DNA from: Marsupella aquatica
Lineage: Eukaryota; Marchantiophyta
Length of the DNA stretch: 64,000 nt
Direction of reading: 5' to 3'
Assembly (NCBI GenBank): GCA_973895155.1
Contig: OZ316894.1
Coordinates: forward strand, 8,370,001-8,434,000
The position numbers were made by a program, and so were the translations under genes. This document shows, one piece after another, positions 11,662 through 22,667 of this stretch. The notes beneath the pieces were generated by a model that ran no database searches, was not told the origin of the DNA, and worked only from the letters and a program-made list of their open reading frames with translations. Within the stretch, counting starts at the first letter, position 1. Each line of letters begins with the position of its first letter.

Positions 11662-13733
11662 TCCGAGCATCGAAGTCTAGTAGAAAAGTTCAGTCAGGCG
11701 AGAGCTTCATTGAGTGGTCACCCAAACCCACACGGTCTTGGATTTAGTCAGACCTGAGGATCCTCATATTCATTTATGTATTCTAGAACAGACCACTATT
11801 CTTTGAGCGTCAACAAGTGTTATATCTGGAGAAGAATTTCTATCTGGACCACTGTTGGGCAAGTGGCTTCTATCAGGTTTGTCACGCCTTCTCTGACAAC
11901 CTATTGTCTCATGCAATTTTTGATCAACTGTTCAAGTTTTGTTTCTGAAATTCGACGTAGTTTTCGTTTGGCAATCGGTTCCTTGAGCATCTCTAAATAT
12001 TGGATATCTCCAAAACGAGAACTCAAGTTGATCGCTGAGCAAGATACTATCCAACATGAACTCGTTGCTGGAGCGTTATTAATGAAAAGACATGATTTTG
12101 TTGGCCTCTGAGCTCACCAAATAGTGCTCTTGTGTCTGGGTTGTACCTTGGTAGGTAGCAAGTTATTCTTTTTGGGGGGTTTTTACTTTTTACTAAATGT
12201 TCTATTATGGTGAATGAGCAGGCCCTTCACGCTGGACACATGACGCAGAAAGCCTTGAATTCTGCACCTGAACCGATGCAGTTGTGATTGAAGTATCAGG
12301 AGTATTTTTACAGTTGATCAAAACTGCGAATGCTCAGTCGGTGTCTCATTCTTTTGCCATGTCAGTTTTGGTTCTTGTGAAGCGTGATCAGAATGAAATC
12401 TTCTACGTGGCATTTGCCTGAGTTGGATAAAATCTTGTTCTGCTGTTGGTGTTTAGAATGTGGAGCATTATTTTCACTTTGTTTTTTCTTTGATGATTGA
12501 TGAGTCTCTGAAACTGGGACTGGCTATGCAACCTAAAACCTGGAAAATAGTTTCACTTACGACAGGTAGTATACAAGCAAACTGTCACAACTCTTTCTGA
12601 GGTTTTCAGGGACGAGTCTGAATGCCCATTCTTTGAATGACATCAGAGTGATAACAAAAAACAAATGACATCAGAGTGATAACAAAAAACAGCATGCATG
12701 ATCATCATTTTGACCTACCGTTCATCCCATTCTGCTCTCCATCTACATATATTTGGTGGGGCCCTGAAGTCGTGGTCTGGAGGCTTTGCTCTAGAGACCT
12801 AGACCCCAACTCTAGCTTCTGTTCGCAAATTGCAAATTAGTAGTAAAATTGAAGTGTTACTACTGGAAAGCAAAATCTTGGGTGCCACTGTTTTCGCCTC
12901 GTCATGGTTCTGCCCACCCTGATTCACTACAAGTTCTAGTTTACTGGTTTAATGTTCGTCTCTGTAACCCACTTGGAATCAATGACCTAGTGTCAAGGGA
13001 AACTCCTGGGGAAACTGACAAAAGTCAGACAAATTTGTGAGTATTTTGATTGACAAGGATATTAGTCATGGTATATAACATTTTGTTTTATAGGACATTT
13101 TTGCATTTTGGTGTAAAACATGGTACTGAAGCAAGTGTGACTTTTTGATATGGTCCATCTAGATGTGAAACTCTCTAGAATGTTTTGCAACATTGAGGTC
13201 CAGCCAGGCTTCTTTTCCCATGAAAATTGCAACAAAAATGTTTGAATATCATATCCATCTTGGATCTGCACGTGAGCATAGCACTGGCCACTTAAAGATT
13301 GAGTAGCGCACTTGTTTTTCTTGCATTGATACCAAAAGGGTGATTGACCCATCACTACAGTAAGTAGATGCAGGATCTAACAAGGGACCCTACCAGGAGG
13401 GATAGAGGATTAAGACGAGGATTAAGACGAGGACTAAGCCAGGGTCCCAAAGCAAACAACTATGGTGGTTGAGGAGATAGCCAATTTGCGCCCACTACAC
13501 ATTCAACCCTCCTGACATATCTTCACAGTAAAGATATGTGACCCTGATATATTACCTTCACAATCAAAGTTTAGTGTTTGTGACCTACTCCATAGAACTA
13601 AGCCATAGGCCATAATTTCTTAGGTAACCAATTTTTTTATTATTTAGACTACAATGATGAGTACTGACAGGCATGGGGATACTGGGCACAGGGAACCCTT
13701 GCTTCCTATGCATGCACATTGGTATCAAGGCTA
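11662..13733. other. VPS54 3' flank and intergenic sequence
   Basis: No gene found. The first several hundred bases are likely the VPS54 3' untranslated region, but I could not fix a polyadenylation signal. A 28-bp direct duplication (AATGACATCAGAGTGATAAC plus AAAAAAC) lies at about 12636-12691. A 12-bp unit (GAGGATTAAGAC) is repeated about three times near 13404-13438. Open frames at 11776-12111 and 12849-13040 resemble nothing I know. Confidence 0.6.
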
Positions 13734-15622
13734 CTGTCTTCCCCCGAACTTAAGGCCCGGGCGCTATATTTGAATAGTGAGCCAAGGGGCGCTCTATTCG
13801 AATATAGCGCCCAGGGCGCTGTGTTTGAGTTTGAAGTAAATGTTTCCATTTCTTGGACTTGTGGCACTGTGTCTGAAATGTGGCGTTGTGTTCAAATGTA
13901 AGGTAATGTGCTTGAATTTTGGCATTGTGAGATGCATGTAAAGTGTAAGAAGGAATGATATGCATAAAAGTTATGTGTGTTAGAGAGTAGTGTGTTCAAG
14001 TTTTGGTTTTTTGACTTCCCAAAAATATTTACGGACCCCACTAGAGGTCCCTTCCAAAATTCCTGGCACCATAGCGTGCCACATCAACAACAACCGCAAC
14101 AAACAAGACTCGTCGGTTTTGTGAATCAAACTTATAATTTTCATTCGTGTTTGTGTCAATTTGAGTGTAAATTTTGGGACGCCGTGCAGTAAAAAGAAAA
14201 GTAAAAACATTGGAAATGCAAAGAGCAAGACGGTTAAAACTGTCACTATGTAACCGTTTTAGTTACATTTCCAATTTTAAAATTTAAATTCAAAGATTTA
14301 TAAAAAATATTTTTCATATAATAAATAATGACTAATAACTAACTTGATAACTTCCTTGTTAAACTGCAACTCCCGGTATGTAAGGACCTCTCGTATTGTA
14401 CGGCCATTAATGCTGGGAAGAGCACATAGAAACCCAAGATAGGGGAGGAGGAATGGCTGGAATCTTGAAAGTTCATCGAATTTTATACTCAAAACTATTT
14501 ACTCATTCTCAAAACAAAAAATACCCAGTCGTAGATCTCATTCATTGAGATCTTTCTTTTGCACCCTAGATCGCCTTCTAACATGGATGAATAAGATTTC
14601 TAGAGGCATTACAAAATGGACGGCAAAGATCGTAAAATCATTAAAATCGACGGCTAGGAAGGCTTGGATTTGTTTAATTTTTCATTTGAAAAATATTAAC
14701 CCATTTGCAAAACGGACAGAACCCATCCATAGATCTATTTGAGATCTTTCTTTTGAGCCATAGATTGGCCATTATGATGGACCAACAAGATTTCCGGAGA
14801 TAAGAAATGGAGACGGCTCAGATCGACTCTTCCCCCTGATTTTATTAGCCAAGGGGTCCACGAACTAATTGCTCATTCAAAGGATGTGTAGCTAAATAAT
14901 TGAACCACTGAAATTTCACAAGGGGAGAAATCAAATTTGCAATAGAAAATAAAACCTGACAAACCATACATACCAAGTGTACTATTATCACTTAGTAAAA
15001 CATATTCGTCCACTTTTCACAATTGTTCGGTTTACTATGGCCAATTTGCTCATTTCTATAGTTATTTAATCTTTCTTCTTGCAGTGTGGAATGTCCGTGA
15101 GACTATTCGAGTGCCTTGATCTTGAAGGCAATGGAAAATTGAAAATAGAGAAGTGAGTAGTCAGATCTAATTATGAACGTAGGCACTATGGGTTTCTTTG
15201 ACGAGACGTCGTGGCATCAGTCAGAGGTTGATGTGAAAGTCTGTCAAAAGTTCACACAGTAGAAGAATATATCGATACTTCCGGATTGCTGCTCAACATT
15301 TTGGAAACAGCGCACACTTCTTCGAGAATGAAGGATTTTGAAATTAGCTTACATTTCTCAAAGGACAATGGATTTTGTAAGTTGAAAGAGCGGATGTGTT
15401 GGACGATTTTAAAGTAACGGATAGTAGTTGCAACCCGGTTACCTTTCTCCTATAGTCACTTGAATGTGCACATTTTTGAACACAAAGTCAATTTCAAACA
15501 CAGCGCCCGGGCGCTGTGTTAATATGGCGCTGTGTTTGAGTGAAAACGTCTTTTTTGCCTAAAGTCCTTGTTTTGACCATATTCGAACACAACGCCCGGG
15601 CGTTGTGTTCGGGGGAAGACAG
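13734..15622. mobile_element. TA-flanked inverted-repeat DNA transposon, ~1.9 kb
   Basis: Both ends carry the inverted terminal motif CTGTCTTCCCCCGAAC directly inside a TA dinucleotide (TA at 13732-13733 and 15623-15624), the target signature of Tc1/mariner-type elements. Inside each end lie GC-rich palindromes built on GCCCGGGC, for example CACAGCGCCCGGGCGCTGTG near 15502 and ACACAACGCCCGGGCGTTGTGT near 15594, plus GCGCTATATTTGAATA facing TATTCGAATATAGCGC near 13760-13815. There is an internal direct duplication of ~100-120 bp (about 14530-14650 and 14728-14830). No transposase frame is visible, so it is non-autonomous. The superfamily is inferred from the TA flank only. Confidence 0.72.
15085..15152 (+). 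other. Exon-like fragment with EF-hand-like loop inside the 1.9-kb element
   Basis: A pyrimidine-rich tract and CAG precede 15085. The next 68 bases are open and read CGMSVRLFECLDLEGNGKLKIE; they end at a consensus donor GTGAGT. Spacing of acidic and glycine residues in DLEGNGKLKIE resembles a calcium-binding EF-hand loop, but one loop is weak evidence. It sits inside a TA-flanked element with no other coding sequence, so a captured host exon is a reasonable inference. It could also be coincidence. Confidence 0.35.
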
Positions 15623-15908
15623 TAGTACCATACACCCTCCACACCAGGCAAAAATTTCCCACCCAGCCACAGACCCCGTTGGCTAGAATCGGACGACATC
15701 CTTAAAGCTAATGAGCTAAAGGTCAGAAATTAAGATAGGAAAATTACATGAGGGATGTTCTGAGCATCTTCTCCTTTGCACAAGGGGAAAAACTTTCAAA
15801 ATTACCTACACATTCCTAAGTGTGAAGGGGAGACTGACACCATATAACCTGCACACCCTTATTAGTAAAGGGAAATTGAACCTGGGAATTATCAATTAAT
15901 TTAGAGTA

Positions 15909-16294
15909 CAGTGACCTCTCTCTAAGTGCACCCTCCTGGGAAGAAACCTCCAATCTGCACTTAATGAGGGTTTTCACTATGTCATAAGTCCAAACACTTG
16001 GACTTTGCATTTACCATAAGAGTGTACAGACAATGGGCCCTTTGCCACTCAACATTCTCGTGGCTTCCTTCCTGAATTGCACAAACTGCAACAAAAGTGC
16101 AAAATTGTCGGACAAGGAAAGGAAGGAACAGGACACCATGCAATTATCCAGCTTGTATATTTATCATTCAGTGCATCACACTTTGCACTCACACAAACTG
16201 CAACAAAAAAAATCAAAATTGTCGGGCAAAATAAGGAAGGAACAACACACCATGCAATTATCCAGGTTTTGCACTTAGAGAGAAGTCACCACTG
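15909..16294. mobile_element. 386-bp TA-flanked MITE
   Basis: The left end reads TA then CAGTGACCTCTCTCTAAGTGCA. The right end, reverse-complemented, reads TA then CAGTGGTGACTTCTCTCTAAGTGCA, giving inverted repeats of ~22-25 bp differing by a 3-bp gap and one base. The TA flanks are at 15907-15908 and 16295-16296. The CAGT..CCTCT start resembles plant pogo/Tigger-like termini. Two direct ~75-bp copies lie inside (about 16078-16155 and 16191-16267, sharing ACTGCAACAAAA and ACACCATGCAATTATCCAG). No coding capacity. It ends about 360 bases upstream of the HYPK start codon and may contribute to that promoter region. Confidence 0.75.
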
Positions 16295-16569
16295 TATAGG
16301 AAGTTCTGGATTTCATCAAATCTCTCAAGTAATTCTCACGTGCTGTTCTCAGGGTCTACTGGTGCAGTGCCCCCAATGGCGTTTCTGCGTTGAGTGGAAT
16401 CTCCAAGCTCGGACGAGAGCGACAGAACGGAAGGAAGTTGAGAGCGCCCTCTTAAACCCTAGAGGTTCCCACGAAAACAAGGAGCATCGAAAAAAGTATC
16501 GAAGACGCGAGCGAATTTCTTCTTCTTGACGAGGAAATGCCACAATCCTCTGATGTTGTAGAATTGATT

Positions 16570-16650
16570 TGACCTCTCTCTCTCTGTCTCTCTGTCTCTC
16601 TCTTCTCCTCCCTGTCCCTCTCTCATCTCTCTCCGTGCTGCAATCTTAGA
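16570..16650 (+). promoter_or_regulatory. CT-rich tract in the HYPK 5' leader
   Basis: A run of CTCTCTCTCTGTCTCTCTGT-type repeats ends immediately before the HYPK start codon at 16654. Pyrimidine-rich tracts of this kind are common in plant 5' untranslated regions and core promoters. No TATA box was seen upstream. Confidence 0.5.
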
Positions 16651-16653
16651 AGC

Positions 16654-17669
16654 ATGGCGGAAGATGGGCAGGACGGAATGCCTGCTGCGGTGGACTCGAG
16701 CAAAGATCAGCAGCAGCAGAGCAAAGCGCTGGACTCGCTCACCGATCATGTTGAGGAGCGGCAGCTTGATTCCACAAGAGTCCAGCAGGTCAGTCATTGC
16801 CCGAACTGTCTGTTGTCTTTGTGCCATCATCAATTTCCAACGTACTGTTGTCATGTGTGAGGATGCATTGGATAATTTTCTCAGTTAAGTTTGGGGGAAT
16901 TGGTTGGTGATTGGGATGGCAGGCTATGGCCTCAATCTCTGCAAGAGCTGATGCCGATAGGAATACCCAGCGTCTCAAGTAAGTTCTTCTGTTGGCCACA
17001 TTTCAAATCTAAATTTTCAACCAGAAATCTCCTTGTCATATGCATCAAATTGTAAATCCATAAGTACTCGGACTCCTGGCGGACACAAACAAAATTGTCT
17101 TTGATCGTACGTTTTGTTGAGGTATTCGTAGCCACAAAAATTGCAACCGAGTCTTGACGTCATTTGTTTTGTTCTTTGGACAGAGAGCTTGAGTTATCAA
17201 AAGTGAAGATCAATTCAGCAGATGTGGATATTATGGTGGATGAACTTGAAGTATGATCTGCTAACCCTAATTAGCACTGTAGCTCCTTGTCGAGCCTTGT
17301 CCTTGTACTTTTTCACTGATTCTGCCAGGACAGTTGTTTCGAGATTCTGGTTAAGTCGAGTACATTGCTTTCTCGTTCGTTTTGCTCTTTCAAACGTCCC
17401 CCTTGATACTGATTGTCAGGTTAGTTCTAAAACTATTTCTAGTTTCCCTGAAGGTTGTTTGGTAGATTACTCCGTTTCTGTGTGTGATGTAAGCAGATGT
17501 CGGTAGATCTCCCATGTTTTTGTATTTAAGTGGTGCATGAAATAGGAGGGTACGCTGACCCTGATTTTTGTGGAATCATGCTCAGCTGGACAAAAAGGTA
17601 GCTGAGAAGAGGCTCAGGGAGCATATGGGTGATCCTGTGGCTGCCATTCGATCCTTTCTTGCCAGTTAA
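16654..17669 (+). CDS. HYPK: HYPK-like chaperone, NatA cofactor (4 exons)
   Basis: Homologue of Huntingtin-interacting protein K, a small ribosome-associated protein that binds and regulates the NatA N-terminal acetyltransferase (NAA10/NAA15). Exons 16654-16788, 16923-16978, 17184-17250 and 17586-17669 join to 113 aa, about the length of the Arabidopsis protein (~115 aa). Hallmarks: KALDSLTDHVEERQLDSTRV (residues ~24-43), the central helix ending in SKVKINSADVDIMVDELE, and the C-terminal UBA-like domain DKKVAEKRLREHMGDPVAA followed by IRSFLAS. All introns are GT..AG with matching phases. The start is the first ATG after the CT-rich leader. A candidate polyadenylation signal AATAAA lies at 18017-18022, about 350 bases after the stop. 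No defect seen; identification is confident. Confidence 0.95.
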
Positions 17670-18016
17670 CACTCGATGCTGAATTCCTCCTCTATGGCAC
17701 TTTGGATGAGGCCGTGAAGGAGGACGCCAGATCTAAAGGTTTTTGCTTTTGTGAATAGGTCACATTATTTCTAGTGAAGGAATGAGAAACCTCACTTGTT
17801 TAGAATGGAGAGACGAGAGAATTCAGTGTAGCAGAGAGATATTGATACAATTATTGGTTGGATGTCCACTGATTGTAGCAAGAGCCATCAATCGACATGG
17901 AATCCACGATATAGCAATTGCAGAGTCGTCAATCTTGTAAGGGAGTTCCCCAGTGTGGATGATGTCAATTTTTCATTCCAATTTGCCTTGTCTGAATGAT
18001 TGCACTTGTAAATGCG

Positions 18017-18022
18017 AATAAA
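18017..18022 (+). terminator. Candidate polyadenylation signal of HYPK
   Basis: AATAAA about 350 bases downstream of the HYPK stop codon on the same strand. Plant signals are degenerate, so this is only a candidate. Confidence 0.4.
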
Positions 18023-19352
18023 ATCTAGTAACCCCACGGTGACCAGTGGAAGCGGGTAAAGGGAGATCCTCAGGTATCACAACAAGGTGATGTTTTCTCC
18101 ATGTTTATGTCTGTCATAGCTATTGTATGAATTTATGAATTTATGTGTACCTTACAACCATATACATGTATGCACACATTGAAGTGACAATTAGTACAAT
18201 TAGTAAAACATCACCAGTATGCAAGTGTATTAGTGGCTCGACATGTCTAAGTCTACACTACAGCTAGTCACTCTGTAGGGTAGCATCCAAAGTGATTGCC
18301 CATTTTCATACACAGTACCCTCCTGCTGTCAGGTTCATGTCAAGCCCAAGACCTTGTTCATTGACCAGAGTCCAGCTAGAGCTAAAGTCCACTACAATAT
18401 TGTAATGTCATAACTACAAATAATAACTGAATTTAAACAATAAATAAATGAGACAGAAGGTAGAACATGGGTGGCTGTGCCAGGCGTAGTGCCACATGGC
18501 CAAAGCCTCAGGTAAAGTCTCATGGAAGTTAAGGTAATCTCAGGTTCATTTAGCAATGCCTGGTCCTTCCAAATCTCAAAGACGTTTGGTTACCTAATGT
18601 ACGATAGAAATTCCGAGGCTGAAAGACCGGTGGCTGGATTTCAGACACCTTGAACCTGTGACGGACCAGTAAAGGCTTTGAGTAGTTTGAAAGACATCTC
18701 GAATTATATTTTCTAAGACTGTCTAAGTCGAATCAAGTGTTCTAGCCAATGGTGAAAGTGGAGACGCTCCTGCAAACCTTACGGAAACCATTTTAAACAC
18801 GTTGGGTGATTGGCCGGTCCTTGTAATGCTAGGTTAGCTACTGGTTTAAACCCCTCCATCGTTTTGAGAGTCCATCCAAGGATGTGTCAAAGATCGTGAT
18901 CAATGGGAACTTCAGTTTCGAGGTTTTCAAGTTACTATTCAGCGTGCAAAGTCTGTAAAGTGAAAGAGGTTCTAGATTCATGGGAAGCATAATATCTCAG
19001 CACTGGAAACGTCTGATGTCATTTCCTACATTAGTGCAATTGAGCAGTTTGTCATACCGCACCGTTAAATCTACGTCGAGTCAATGCTCCCCCATTTTTA
19101 TGGGTCCGTACACTGTCTGTCCCAGTTCCCGATGCTGCTGCCCGCCCCAATCCAAACTTGCTAAATAATAAACCAAGACTCTACCATTTTGTTATCCAAT
19201 TCTTTTCCTGGAGTGCTCACGACCTGTCGTGGCCAACCACTATAATAGACGCAAGCACGAGCACAATTGAACATGCAGCATGCCAGGCTTCATAACTATA
19301 CCCTAGTGCATCCTGGCTCATGCAGAAACATTAATTGGCCTAGTGGAGAACA

Positions 19353-19512
19353 AGAGAGATACACTTGATGAACCCCTAAGTTGAAAAGTGTTATCCCATG
19401 GACCCCATGAGATAATTGGTACATCAATTTAAAGTCTATCAATTATCTGGATCACTCAAGGGGTCTCACAAGTAACACCTTTTGTTTTGGGGGTCCATCA
19501 AGTATATCTCTC
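19353..19512. mobile_element. ~160-bp foldback (palindromic) MITE-like element
   Basis: The left half begins GAGAGATACACTTGATGAAC and the right half ends CATCAAGTATATCTCTC, its reverse complement with one change. Pairing continues inward through GTGTTA/TAACAC and ATAATTG/CAATTAT. Similar TTGATGG..CCCC motifs with ATATCTC-type flanks recur at about 36849-36935 and 40485-40570, suggesting a dispersed family. No target duplication could be fixed. Confidence 0.6.
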
Positions 19513-21535
19513 CGCGGAACCATCATCTCTGTAAATAATTCAGTGACAGAATATTCTTTCCTGTGCACATCTTTTAATTTCAATACAATGTACTACACTG
19601 AAAAGTCAGTGTTTACACCAAGATGCTTAGAACTCACTAACCCCAAAATTTTGAATAATAATCCCAGAAGGACTGAGGGGTTTGTTTTGACCACGTCCAA
19701 GGACTGTGTAAACTCATTAGTCAATTTGTATGGAATAAAAGTGACCTATTGCTTTTGGAAGGACCCTTCACTTTTGCTGAGGATGCCTAGAGTATTTTTT
19801 CCAAGCACCCGGACCAAGTGTAAACTGTTGGTTTTTGGCAAACTTGTGTATTTATTTGGACAATTTTTATATCTTTGTTTAGTGTCAGATTTTCCCAGCA
19901 TGTTCTTAGATGTCCAATCTATTACATCACAAAGTTTGAGATTTTTCTAAGATCATTTGTTCTATTTTTTAGGAGCAAAAAATGGTCAAATATTGCAAAC
20001 CAACTATCAAGGGACGATTCAGTATTGTGAAGGATACTCCAAGTAGTTTGGGCACGAGCAACTGATTACCACTTTTCAGTTTTTTGAAGGGCACCCCAAG
20101 TATTCTGGGCATGGAGAGCAATTTATGACCTGGTGATTGATTAGAACCGGCTACAAATGATCAGAAGCTCATTTACAAGTCTAATTTTAGTCAAAACCGT
20201 AAACAATACTATCAGAGTCTATTTAGATGTTGTGAGCCAGTCTGTCCTAGCTTCGGAAATTCATCCAATGATTTTAGAATACAACTTTTAAGTACTTATC
20301 CACTAAAAGATGTTTGAATTGACAAGATTGTCATTGGTTTTTTTTTTGTATTTACTAATAATTATGCCACGGTTTTGTTGGGGTTTCACATATGGATGAC
20401 AAATTTAGCAACATAACCAGGGGAACTATATTTGAAAAGCGGGGCAAATTTGTAAATATAATAAAAAATAACAGTATTGTAAATTCAATACATCTTTAGT
20501 GGCAATGTAATTAAAAGTTGTTTGCTAATATGCTTAGTGAGTATTCTAAGCAAACATTTATTAAAAATATTATGAAAGTATAGCCAGCAAACCCCTAAGT
20601 CCATCCTCTCTTTACTTTTCCCAATTTAATATTTTGTTTTTGCTTAGAATATTCACAACTCCACGTTTTAACATTTAGCTAGTAGGGCACAGAATTTTAG
20701 TAATTATTCATTCTTTGCACTAGCATGGCTGGAACTAGAAATTAAAACCGGATGGACTGATACATTATCTATGAAACTCCCATGGACAAATCAAACCTAG
20801 ACAGATTAGACTGAAACACAATTATGTTTGGGTATTGTTATTTACACGTATGTCCAAAACTAATCTGTCAGTAACCAGATCACCAGTTCGATCACCAGTT
20901 CTATCCAAAAGGTACTTGTCACGAGCACATCATCAATTCTGTCCAAAATGTACCCTTTTAGTGACATATCACTATTGATCAGTAGCTTTGCTCCATTCTC
21001 TTAATATTAACCTTTCCATTAACCATTTTTTTGAATTCAATAAAAAAAGATAAATTTTAAGGTACATTTAGGTCTTTAAGGACCTTATCTAGCCTTTGTG
21101 GTAAATGAGTAGATTGAAGGCTTCACAGTTTACTCATAGTGCTCCAGTAGTGTACTCAACGAATAAAAACAAAAATAACTCAATTTCCTTGGAAATATTT
21201 TTCATGTTCATAATAAACAGCAAGACCCTGCAGAAGGGGGGGAAGCAAGCAGAGGAATGACCCATGAACCAAGGGAACTACTTTCACTAGGGACGCAGGG
21301 GGGGAATCTAAAGCCTAAATGAACTCAACTTTCATGAAGGTAATGCAATTTTTCTACACACTTAGTCAAGATTCTAAGACATTCATATTTTACAAATGGA
21401 TATATGACTTACGAGAAAAGTTTATGTAAAATATTATTTTTCATAGAGTACTGCTCTTGTTACCAAGAGTGTAGTAATATTGTCATTGCAGAGCTAAAGG
21501 AAATTTTAATTTCCATAAGCATTGTTGCATAATAC

Positions 21536-21700
21536 TACTTTTCATTGTCTGTTTTGCTTGTCACAAGGTCTGGAGGGTTTTGTTAGTGCTAAGCTACTTG
21601 AGAAATTAATCTACTAGAGTTACTTTTCATAGTGTGTTTTGCTTGTCACAAGGAGGGTTTTGTTAGTGCTAAACTACTTGAGATATTAATCTACTAGAGT
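21536..21700. repeat. Two-copy tandem repeat, 85 and 80 bp
   Basis: Copy one spans 21536-21620 and copy two 21621-21700. Both begin TACTTTTCAT, contain TTTTGCTTGTCACAAGG and GAGGGTTTTGTTAGTGCTAA, and end ATTAATCTACTAGAGT. The second lacks a 5-base TCTGG. No function suggested. Confidence 0.85.
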
Positions 21701-22667
21701 ATTGTTACCGAATCTTATTTCTAGAGAACATTGCTCTTGTTACATAGAATATTCCAGTAGAGCTATAAGAAATTTTGTTTCTGGAGAGTGTTATCTTGTT
21801 TTCTTAAATCACACCTGCCACTATAAAAGACTCATTCCATGTCTCACTACTCACCATAAAAGCTTTTGCAGTCAACACCTTTTGTAGAGCTCAAATTCCA
21901 TTTCTGAACTTGTACTCTTCAAAATGAGAGCTACGGGTTAGCCCTTTATAGGGGCAGGTGTGGTTAAAGAGTATTTTGATCTTGTTACAAGGAGCACTAT
22001 GAGTACTTTATCCCTACGGTTCCGGAATATTTTGAATGTACATACAAAACGTAAACCTTCAAGACATTAGACAGGATCTCAGTTAACTCGTCCTAGCACA
22101 CAATGACCTGAAAATGAAGGTTCAATCCATTCTGTTTGAGTTCTCAATTGTCCTTACTCAAAGGGGAAGTCAACAATCAATGTGAGATCCACCATTTGCA
22201 CTCTGATTGTGGCATGATTGTCTGCATAGTGGTGTATCTCCCTCACCAAGTCTCCATGCCGATAGCTAGAGAATGTCCATGAGGATAGCCAGAGGCAACA
22301 ACTTAGCTGTCCATCAGGGCTTTAGTTTGATGGAACTATGGTCATAGCCGTGTATCAATTGCTTGCTGCTTACAATTTATCAGTGTGAATCGTGGTTAGA
22401 ATTTATCGAGTGTCAATCGAGCTCGGGATGAGCCTGAGCTTCATTTGAGGCAAACGTAATTGTTGCTCACAATTCGGAAACTGAGTCTTTAATGGATCGA
22501 GGTGGGCGAAGTGCTGCTCAGCAGTCAGCACCCAGAGCGATGACACCGAGCCTGAACGAAGAGATGGGCGAAGTTCAGTATGCAGAGCATCGATTGGAAA
22601 TGATTGATTCTCGGCAGGCACTCACAGCTATGTGATCAAACTTGAGGGAGTTCAATCACTGTGCAGG

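Larger units (their letters stand above)
17670..22328. other. AT-rich intergenic region between HYPK and the UGT pair
   Basis: About 4.7 kb in which I find no supportable gene after the HYPK 3' end. It contains a foldback element at 19353-19512 and a tandem duplication at 21536-21700 (both listed). The longest open frame (19543-19950) is AT-rich, has no recognisable domain and overlaps locally repeated sequence, so it is not called. Confidence 0.6.

Noticed and set aside
19543-19950. 135-codon open frame
   Set aside because: AT-rich, no recognisable motif, overlaps local repeats and has no neighbouring exon structure.
22632-22667. Upstream extension of UGT copy 1 (and of copy 2 at 29437) from GTG or TTG codons
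   Set aside because: Plant nuclear genes rarely use these starts; the first in-frame ATGs at 22668 and 29473, or the MAPPHLL ATG, fit the family length.
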